NCBI GenBank assembly: GCA_900772775.1
Contig: CAAGRW010000039.1
Location: forward strand, 1 to 5,219
Length of the DNA stretch: 5,219 bases
Direction: 5' to 3'
Origin: Candidatus Rifleibacteriota bacterium
GTDB lineage: Bacteria; Vulcanimicrobiota; Xenobia; Xenobiales; Xenobiaceae
Below, in pieces: positions 1 to 4,273 of the stretch. Every line of letters begins with the position of its first letter. The first letter of the stretch is position 1. A program made the translations under genes and the position numbers. The notes beneath the pieces were generated by a model. The model had not been told where the DNA came from. It saw only the letters and a program-made list of their open reading frames with translations, and ran no database searches.

Positions 1-53
1 TTACACGATGATAAGCTTGATTTAGAAGTTGCTGTTCAAAATATTTTCAAAAG

Positions 54-90
54 AAAAAGACGTTCTGTCGCAAGGCAGGGCGTTTTTTTT
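54..90 (+). terminator. Rho-independent terminator of an unseen upstream gene
   Basis: A 14-bp stem pairs 54-67 with 76-89 around an 8-base loop (68-75), including three G.U pairs (63/80, 64/79, 59/84), and ends in an eight-T run at 83-90. The left arm is A-rich, so it could also stop transcription arriving on the - strand. The gene it serves is not identifiable. Upstream, one + frame stops at 9-11 (TGA), another at 23-25 (TAG), and the third runs through the hairpin to 178-180. Either of the first two could be a gene's 3' end. Confidence 0.75.
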
Positions 91-126
91 ATGCCTTTTA
101 AAGAGCCACATTGTTACCAGTCACAC

Positions 127-144
127 CATGTTTGCGCAAACATG
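127..144. repeat. 18-bp perfect palindrome
   Basis: CATGTTTGCGCAAACATG reads identically on both strands. It lies between the upstream terminator and the GC-rich structured region. Perfect dyads of this length are often operator sites for dimeric repressors, or cruciform and hairpin seeds, but no regulator gene is nearby and the role is unknown. Its right half contains GCGCAAAC, which is also the core of two of the dispersed repeats (664-671 and 2394-2401). Confidence 0.55.
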
Positions 145-179
145 TGCTGTACACGCGAAAAATTGCGTTTGCGTAAATA

Positions 180-289
180 AAATTTATAGCCACCAAAAAT
201 GTTCGTTATACCCACCGGAGAAAACTTTATCGCGTTAGCGATGTTTTCGAGGAGCGATATAACGAACTAAATAATTAGGCTATAAATTT
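180..289. repeat. Nested inverted repeat (long imperfect hairpin)
   Basis: Three sets of arms nest inside each other. The outer arms are 12 of 12 complementary (AAATTTATAGCC at 180-191, GGCTATAAATTT at 278-289). The middle arms are 10 of 10 (GTTCGTTATA at 201-210, TATAACGAAC at 258-267). The inner helix pairs GAAAAC (220-225) and ATCGC (229-233) with GCGAT (238-242) and GTTTTC (243-248) around a GTTA loop, with a 3-base bulge on the left. The arms are separated by internal loops. Either the first domain of the structured RNA or a MITE-like palindromic element in its own right. Confidence 0.7.
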
Positions 290-293
290 AGCA

Positions 294-417
294 CTAACAT
301 GCATAGCGCAAAATGCTAAGCGCATGAAGACTGCACTTGCTTACTCGTTTGTTACGTAGTTTTTCTGCCTAGAGACGCTGATTCTGTTCGGCCCGCCCAT
401 TAGCTATGCGGTGTTAG
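294..417 (+). other. Long-range stem 294-307 / 403-417
   Basis: CTAACATGCATAGC (294-307) pairs with 403-417 in 14 bp, with one U.G pair (300/411) and a single bulged G (410). The 95 bases between the arms (308-402) show little further pairing and include one copy of the dispersed AGCGCAAA motif, which begins inside the left arm. It sits directly after the first palindrome and before the next hairpin, so it fits a linear chain of helical domains. Confidence 0.5.
305..318 (+). repeat. Dispersed motif AGCGCAAA(n)GCTA, copy 1
   Basis: AGCGCAAAATGCTA is one of three copies of a motif shared with 663-677 and 2393-2407. This copy has a 2-base spacer between AGCGCAAA and GCTA where the others have 3. 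It overlaps the left arm of the 294-307/403-417 stem. Function unknown. Confidence 0.4.
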
Positions 418-422
418 CTTCA

Positions 423-495
423 TTTTTTACCATATCTACGCTCCGGCTTCACTGGCCTGGCGGCCAGAGGCCTGCGCTACCGATATGGTGAAAAA
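423..495 (+). other. Hairpin with GC-rich head
   Basis: A 13-bp outer stem pairs 423-435 with 483-495 (one U.G pair, 428/490). The head holds a perfect 6-bp hairpin, CTGGCC-TGGC-GGCCAG (452-467), extended by GGCTT (445-449) with AGGCC (468-472). The A/T tract of the outer stem makes it look like a terminator, but the A tract after the stem means its T tract lies on the - strand, so on the + strand it is better read as a structural domain. Confidence 0.6.
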
Positions 496-506
496 ATTCC
501 GCTATA

Positions 507-644
507 AGTTTTGGCTGCGGGCTCATGTTCATGTTGGCTAGCTCCAGCTAGCGGCTCTTCCAGGCTTGAACTGGACCGCGCTTAACAGCGCGTCCAATGT
601 TCTGCGCCTTCCAGCGCCACTGCCTCCGCCTGTTGGCTAAAACT
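507..644 (+). other. Closed multi-hairpin domain
   Basis: AGTTTTGGCT (507-516) pairs with GGCTAAAACT (635-644) in 10 bp with two G.U pairs, and continues as GCGG (517-520) with CCGC (626-629) across a 5-base right-hand bulge. Inside lie two hairpins. GCTAGC-TCCA-GCTAGC occupies 537-552. A longer one occupies 562-609: AGGC/GCCT, GAAC (568-571)/GTTC (599-602), TGGA/TCCA, and CGCGCT-TAAC-AGCGCG (577-592). The layout resembles a multibranch junction closed by one long-range helix. Confidence 0.55.
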
Positions 645-662
645 ACGCTTGCATGTGTGCAC

Positions 663-677
663 AGCGCAAACAAGCTA
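663..677 (+). repeat. Dispersed motif AGCGCAAA(n)GCTA, copy 2
   Basis: AGCGCAAACAAGCTA lies just 3' of the GC-rich domain. The similarity to copy 3 is wider than the core: 653-686 aligns with 2385-2415 with a few gaps and substitutions, both beginning ATGTG and ending CACAAA. This suggests a common origin rather than chance. Confidence 0.5.
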
Positions 678-695
678 CAACACAAAAAGCAAACA

Positions 696-733
696 CAGCA
701 AGTGCCATCATGCTGCAAATGTAATTTTTTTTT
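696..733 (+). terminator. Weak terminator-like element at the end of the structured region
   Basis: CAGCA (696-700) can pair with TGCTG (711-715) around a 10-base loop, and a nine-T run follows at 725-733. The T run begins 9 bases after the short stem, which is further than in a classical intrinsic terminator, so this is only a plausible 3' end for the candidate RNA. Confidence 0.25.
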
Positions 734-820
734 GTAAATTAAAATGTGTTTTATTTTTTTCCCGAAGTAAAGAAACAGCGCTTAATACATTTTGCGACAG
801 CTAGATTGTTAAAGTTGTCG

Positions 821-843
821 ACAAAAAGTGATCGACTTTTTGT
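821..843 (+). promoter_or_regulatory. Leader hairpin immediately upstream of the lipoprotein RBS
   Basis: ACAAAAAGT (821-829) and ACTTTTTGT (835-843) are perfectly complementary around the loop GATCG. The right arm ends five bases before the AGGAG ribosome binding site (849-853). It could be an operator dyad, an mRNA stability or translation-control hairpin, or a weak terminator for transcription coming from the left. No convincing -35/-10 pair was found for the downstream gene. Confidence 0.45.
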
Positions 844-862
844 AATTTAGGAGCTAGTGATT

Positions 863-2008
863 ATGAGAAAGTATACTCTTATTGCCGGTTGTATATTAGC
901 TGTCGGAATTTCGTCTTTGGCATGTACTGCCAATCAATCAACAGCAACTGATGCCAAAGTACAAAATAGCAGCTCTAAAGAAGTGTTGGCTTTTTCTTCC
1001 GAAGCGATGCCTCAAGCCTATAAGTCTGTAATCAATAAATACAAATGTTTGATAGGAGGGACTTTTAAACCTGAGAAATTGGCTGATGACGAAATTTTCG
1101 GAGTAGTTGCTGGTTTTAGTGAAGCTATTAAGTATGGACGCATAGGTTATATTCTTTGTGACTTAAATTACGACGGATCACCCGAACTTTTGATTGGAGA
1201 AATGCTTACTCCTGAGACTAAAGATCGCGTAATTATTGATGCCTATATGCTTAAGGGTGGACAGCCTGTACAAATTTTTTCCAGTACAGATCGTGATCGT
1301 CACTATTATATTGATGATTATGAAAACGAACGCATTCTTATTGCGAATGAATGGTCTAATGGAGCCAGTTATAGTGGTCGTACCTATTTTAGATTTACTA
1401 ATGAAAGAAAATTAAAATGTATTGACAGCATAGTTTATAAAGACGAGCAATGGTATGAGTCTGTACTTGATGGAAGTATTTCTGATAATCTTAAGCAAGC
1501 CAAGCCTATAGAAGAGAATTTTGCTTTAGATATTATTCACAATTACGAAAGTATGTACACACCACTTGATTTAATCCAAATAGAATCAAGGGCTAGTTCT
1601 TCTCCATCTAATAAACAAACTGCTGGCACAAACTCGTCTGCTGTCAGTTTGCAAGCTCGCTATGCTAAAGATGTTTTAAGCAATTTCTCGAGTTACACTA
1701 AATTTAAAGCCGATCATGACGGTTCGCTTAGTCAAATAGTGTTTTCTGTGGCTCAGCCGATTAAAAATGTTAAATTTTTGAATGTTGAACTTATAGATGT
1801 TGATGATAACGGAAAAGCAAATTTCTCTTCTCAGGAAATTTATAGTCAAAATGTCTTGGAACCACAAAAGCCATTGGTAGTAGAGATGATTTTACCTGAA
1901 ACTGTTCCCACTCACGGAATTTCTTATACTGATGGTAGTGGACAGACTAAAAAATATATTATTGGTTTAAGTGGTCAAGATGGCTCGATATTTTTGACAG
2001 AATTTTAG
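863..2008 (+). CDS. Putative secreted or lipid-anchored protein of unknown function
   Basis: The start is taken as ATG 863, not GTG 857, because AGGAG at 849-853 lies 9 bases before the ATG but only 3 before the GTG. The product has 381 residues. Residues 1-20 form a short basic and hydrophobic signal sequence (MRKYTLIAG...) ending in LAC with Cys21, then a Ser/Thr/Asn-rich linker, as in exported lipoproteins. The -3 residue is Ser, so the lipobox is not canonical. An earlier IAGC (Cys10) fits the consensus but lies too early in the hydrophobic stretch to be likely. Residues 100-112 (DLNYDGSPELLIG) resemble the D-x-N/D-x-D-G-x-x-E-L strand-loop common in clostridial and other extracellular proteins. 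Residues 312-323 (DVDDNGKANFSS) resemble a dockerin or EF-hand calcium loop. A low-complexity linker (about 242-259) separates the two halves, suggesting two extracytoplasmic domains. No enzyme motif is recognised. It appears to be a single-gene unit; its codons are AT-rich. Confidence 0.85.
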   Translation: MRKYTLIAGCILAVGISSLACTANQSTATDAKVQNSSSKEVLAFSSEAMPQAYKSVINKYKCLIGGTFKPEKLADDEIFGVVAGFSEAIKYGRIGYILCDLNYDGSPELLIGEMLTPETKDRVIIDAYMLKGGQPVQIFSSTDRDRHYYIDDYENERILIANEWSNGASYSGRTYFRFTNERKLKCIDSIVYKDEQWYESVLDGSISDNLKQAKPIEENFALDIIHNYESMYTPLDLIQIESRASSSPSNKQTAGTNSSAVSLQARYAKDVLSNFSSYTKFKADHDGSLSQIVFSVAQPIKNVKFLNVELIDVDDNGKANFSSQEIYSQNVLEPQKPLVVEMILPETVPTHGISYTDGSGQTKKYIIGLSGQDGSIFLTEF

Positions 2009-2015
2009 GCGATCA

Positions 2016-2260
2016 ACTATAAGGTATAAAATGTTTTGCGAGAATCTCAAGATGAATAGTCTTGTATTTGGCAATTACAGTTTCTAGAGCAGATTGAGCC
2101 ATTTGTGATTTAAGACTAAACTTTTCTCGAAGTATTGGATAGTAAGGAGTATAGAAATCGGTAAAATCAAGACTGATTTACTGGGATAGTATTATAAGTG
2201 CGGGTTGGAAAACGCTTCCAATTGTGCTTTTTATAGACAAACTTCTCCTGATGGGTGCAC
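2016..2260 (-). pseudogene. Decayed N-terminal fragment of an IS200/IS605-type TnpB (OrfB) protein
   Basis: On the - strand, the frame 2177 down to 2016 reads 54 residues. Its core, 'YYPILREKF' followed by 'LKSQMAQSA' and 'TVIAKYKTI', matches the conserved N-terminal segment of TnpB/OrfB proteins (pattern 'YY-x-L-REKF-x-LKSQMA-...-V-x-AKYK'). Further 5' on the same strand, in another frame, 'QLEAFSN' and 'HPSGE' (to about 2260) resemble the family's 'LyPTxEQ...mEAFN' start, with an in-frame stop and at least one frameshift between. TnpB is an RNA-guided nuclease carried by IS200/IS605 and IS607 transposons and is usually about 350-400 residues. Here only about the first 90 codons remain: the RuvC catalytic part and zinc finger are missing, cut off beside the end of the lipoprotein gene (stop at 2006-2008). 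It is therefore non-functional. The family assignment rests on recalled conserved motifs; the upstream extension is less certain than the 2055-2177 core. Confidence 0.6.
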
Positions 2261-2308
2261 TTGGTTGCCTCGTTTTCGTTCATATTGTTAAGAAAAGGAG
2301 ATAAAAGT

Positions 2309-2464
2309 ATGAATAGTAACTTAAATAACGATTTTTATGACAGGCTTAACATGCCTATGATTTTGGACAATGATTTTAGCTGTTATGTGCGCAGCGCAAA
2401 CACGCTAAACACAAACGAACGCAGTGTAGTCCTTGGCTTTGGCGGCGTAAACGCAGCCAGTTAA
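2309..2464 (+). CDS. Small hypothetical protein, possibly a truncated C-type-lectin-like fragment
   Basis: The ORF encodes 51 residues from ATG 2309, preceded by a strong Shine-Dalgarno AAGGAG (2295-2300) with an 8-base spacer. This is better than the longer reading from ATG 2255, which has no such site. The product starts MNSNLNNDFYDRLNM and ends with a segment containing YVRSA, ERSVV and GGVNAAS. That pattern (aromatic-x-RS, then RSV, then GGVN) recalls the C-terminal strand region of formylglycine-generating-enzyme or C-type-lectin-like folds seen in many surface proteins, but it stops where those usually continue to a 'VRP' end. That likeness is an impression, not a firm assignment. The dispersed AGCGCAAA motif lies inside the coding sequence. 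It has no signal peptide or membrane segment. It could be a real small protein or the remnant of a larger gene. Confidence 0.4.
   Translation: MNSNLNNDFYDRLNMPMILDNDFSCYVRSANTLNTNERSVVLGFGGVNAAS
2393..2407 (+). repeat. Dispersed motif AGCGCAAA(n)GCTA, copy 3
   Basis: AGCGCAAACACGCTA lies within the small ORF, where it encodes part of the 'RSANTL' segment. The surrounding 2385-2415 aligns with 653-686 near copy 2, although that region is not coding. Confidence 0.5.
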
Positions 2465-2790
2465 ACCTGGGAAACGGAGACTTTGAACACCTGAACCTTT
2501 ACCACCGTAACCGATTATAAAATGTCCGCCTGCAATACCCCAAAAACACTCACCTAACACCAAAAACAAGCGTAGCAAACACAACAACTCTATGGATCGC
2601 AAAAACGTTGATTATAAGTTCTTCTTGTAACTCTAAACGAAGCAAATATTTGCAAAAAGGAAAAAGGATATTTTTGACAAACTTGCCGCCCTTCGACTGC
2701 CGACTTTCTTTTCTTCGGAAAATATTGTACATTTAGACGATTGGGTTTCGCCGAATATTCAGAAAAAATTAGAAAAAGTGGTATGGTTTT
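2465..2790. other. 326-base gap before obg without a convincing gene
   Basis: All frames on both strands are short and lack a ribosome binding site with a credible start. Visible elements are a 12-bp perfect palindrome GCAAATATTTGC (2642-2653), a small hairpin TTTTC-TTCG-GAAAA (2709-2722) with a stable UUCG loop, and the 8-bp dyad GAATATTC (2753-2760). A TTGACA occurs at 2674-2679 but has no -10 box at the right distance. The obg promoter should lie here but is not recognisable. One + frame is open from 2637 to 2813 without a start codon (see findings). Confidence 0.5.
2642..2653. repeat. 12-bp palindrome upstream of obg
   Basis: GCAAATATTTGC is self-complementary and lies about 140 bases before the obg start. 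It might be an operator, but there is no partner site or regulator in view. Confidence 0.25.
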
Positions 2791-4209
2791 ATGAGCAGAA
2801 ATTTTATAGATAAGACTCGCGTATTCGTGCAAGGTGGTAAGGGAGGCCGAGGCGCTTGCTCCTTTGACAGACAAAAATTTGTACCTATGGGTGGACCTGA
2901 CGGCGGAGACGGCGGCCGCGGTGGTAGTGTTATTTTCTATGCTTGCGAAAACAGCAGCAGCCTTTTAGATTTTAAGCATCGCTCTCATTTTAGAGCTAAG
3001 CCGGGCGGTTTTGGGCGTAGTTCTAACAAAACTGGAGCTAATGGTGCTGATTTGCGTGTGCCTGTTCCGGTTGGAACTTTAGTTTATACCGATGAAGGGC
3101 ATGATTTAATTGCCGACTTGAATGAACCTGGCGCCGAATATGTTGTTGCTAAAGGTGGCCGTGGAGGTCGAGGCAATACACGCTTTGTTACTGAAATAAA
3201 TAATGGCCCTCGTGATCACGAACTTGGCGAACCTGGTGAAGAGCGTTGGTTGCGTTTAGAGCTTCGTGTAGTAGCTCAAGTTGGCATTATCGGTTTCCCT
3301 AATGCTGGCAAATCAACTCTTTTAGCTTCTGTCACCAATGCTAAGCCTGCTATTGCTGACTATCCTTTTACAACTTTATGTCCGGTACTTGGCGTTTGGG
3401 AGCGAAACTATCGCACTTTAGTCTTTGCCGATATTCCCGGTCTTATTGAAGGTGCTGCCGACGGAGCTGGTTTGGGACACGATTTCTTGCGTCACATTTC
3501 TCGTACTAAAGTGCTTTTGCATATTTTAAGTTTAGCTGATGTCGACAAAGATGAGCCTTTAGCTAAATATGACCAAATTAGAAAAGAGCTGGAATCTTAT
3601 GATGCTTCTTTAGCTAACCGTCCCGAGGTAGTAGCTTTAAATAAGATTGACTTACCAGATAAAGAAGAAGAGTTAGAAGCTATTAAAAAAGCAGCAGCTG
3701 AGCGTGGACTTAAGTTGCATTTAGTCTCTTGTTATACTCGCTCAGGTTTAGATGAGTTGATGATGGACGTCTTTGAAACGGTACAACATGCTCCAGATTT
3801 GCCTGCTTTTGAAATTACTCCAGAAGTTGTACCCGCTCCCGAAGACTTTGTTATTAGTCGTGAAGAAGATGGCTGGCATGTTGACGGTGTGCGTGTCAAT
3901 AAATTGGTGCGCATGACTAATTTAGATGAAGAAGAGTCTGTGAACCGTATGCAACGCCGCTTTAACGCTTGGGGAGTAGAGAAGCGTTTGGGTGAATCTG
4001 GTGCTGTTCCTGGCGATCCTGTCTTTATTGCTGGCCATGAATTTAGTTATGATCCTGCTCCTGTTTGGCTGGACGATACTGAAGAAATTGAAGAACTTGA
4101 CGTGCGTCCTTCGCAGAAAGTTCGTTTGGAAAGAAAATCTTCCGGCAATAAACGTCAATCTTTAGCTAGTTTGGCTGGTTTACGTGGTCGCGGGCGTAGC
4201 AAATATTAG
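2791..4209 (+). CDS. obg: GTPase Obg/CgtA
   Basis: Obg is an essential cytoplasmic GTPase that binds the large ribosomal subunit, acts in 50S maturation and links growth to the stringent response. The product has 472 residues. Residues 1 to about 158 form the glycine-rich Obg fold (FIDKTRVFVQGGKGGRG, GGPDGGDGGRGG, KGGRGGRGN). The G domain follows: G1 GFPNAGKS (168-175), G2 YPFTT (191-195), G3 DIPG (214-217), G4 NKID (284-287), and G5 SCY (313-315) where SA(x) is usual. The OCT domain spans about 345-424, including RRFNAWGVEKRL. A tail of about 45 residues, acidic (DDTEEIEELD) then basic (ending RGRGRSKY), makes it longer than the typical 430-residue OCT-type Obg. The start is fixed by homology at MSRNFIDK; the Shine-Dalgarno is poor (AAGTGG, about 8 bases upstream). 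The usual neighbours rplU and rpmA are absent upstream, and a terminator follows the stop. Confidence 0.97.
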   Translation: MSRNFIDKTRVFVQGGKGGRGACSFDRQKFVPMGGPDGGDGGRGGSVIFYACENSSSLLDFKHRSHFRAKPGGFGRSSNKTGANGADLRVPVPVGTLVYTDEGHDLIADLNEPGAEYVVAKGGRGGRGNTRFVTEINNGPRDHELGEPGEERWLRLELRVVAQVGIIGFPNAGKSTLLASVTNAKPAIADYPFTTLCPVLGVWERNYRTLVFADIPGLIEGAADGAGLGHDFLRHISRTKVLLHILSLADVDKDEPLAKYDQIRKELESYDASLANRPEVVALNKIDLPDKEEELEAIKKAAAERGLKLHLVSCYTRSGLDELMMDVFETVQHAPDLPAFEITPEVVPAPEDFVISREEDGWHVDGVRVNKLVRMTNLDEEESVNRMQRRFNAWGVEKRLGESGAVPGDPVFIAGHEFSYDPAPVWLDDTEEIEELDVRPSQKVRLERKSSGNKRQSLASLAGLRGRGRSKY

Positions 4210-4232
4210 CTTATTTTTGCTTGAATAAATAA

Positions 4233-4270
4233 AAGCGGTGCTCTCAAATTTTCGAAAGCGCCGCTTCTTT
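4233..4270. terminator. Bidirectional Rho-independent terminator between obg and ispH
   Basis: AAGCGGTGCT (4233-4242) pairs with AGCGCCGCTT (4257-4266) in 10 bp with one U.G pair, around a 14-base loop. On the + strand, 24 bases after the obg stop, the stem is followed by CTTTAG. On the - strand, beyond the ispH stop, the arm is followed by TTTATTTATTC. It can therefore serve both convergent genes, and looks stronger for ispH because of the longer T-rich tail. Confidence 0.8.
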
Positions 4271-4273
4271 AGT

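Larger units (their letters stand above)
180..733 (+). ncRNA. Candidate large structured non-coding RNA (or hairpin-rich mobile element)
   Basis: No convincing ORF covers this stretch, and its coding frames are broken by stops. It contains a series of inverted repeats compatible with one secondary structure: 180-191/278-289 with nested 201-210/258-267 and 220-248; 294-307/403-417; 423-435/483-495 enclosing 452-467; and 507-520/626-644 enclosing hairpins 537-552 and 562-609. GC content is high for this window: 35 of 60 at 421-480 and 72 of 120 at 541-660, against 14 of 60 at 721-780. Local GC enrichment in an AT-rich genome is a known signature of structured RNA. Non-Watson-Crick pairs in the stems are G.U when read on the + strand, which argues for + transcription. 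A nine-T run at 725-733 could mark the 3' end. I do not recognise a known RNA family: the RNase P and tmRNA hallmarks I looked for are absent. A folded transposable element is the main alternative. No clear promoter was found. Ends are approximate. Confidence 0.45.

Noticed and set aside
29..238. ORF of 69 codons across the upstream terminator
   Set aside because: It runs through a strong terminator hairpin, the 18-bp palindrome and part of the nested inverted repeat. It has no ribosome binding site, and its composition is not protein-like.
560..575. tRNA T-arm look-alike on the - strand (TCCAG-TTCAAGC-CTGGA)
   Set aside because: The 5-bp stem and TTCRANY loop match a T arm, but no acceptor stem, D arm, 7-base anticodon loop or CCA end can be assembled around it.
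857..862. GTG at 857 as the start of the lipoprotein gene
   Set aside because: It lies only 3 bases after AGGAG, whereas ATG 863 has a 9-base spacer and gives a normal signal-peptide N-terminus.
2385..2465. Template or variable repeat of a diversity-generating retroelement
   Set aside because: The AAC-rich 'NT/NER' codons and the GGVN ending are suggestive, but no reverse transcriptase gene is in the window, and the related copy at 653-686 differs by gaps and non-adenine changes, not adenine-only substitutions.
2674..2679. TTGACA as the -35 box of an obg promoter
   Set aside because: There is no TATAAT-like sequence 16-18 bases downstream.
2405..2874. Overlapping - strand ORFs between the small ORF and obg (2405-2602, 2550-2732, 2590-2874)
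   Set aside because: They overlap each other and the start of obg, lack ribosome binding sites and show no recognisable motif. They look like chance open frames.
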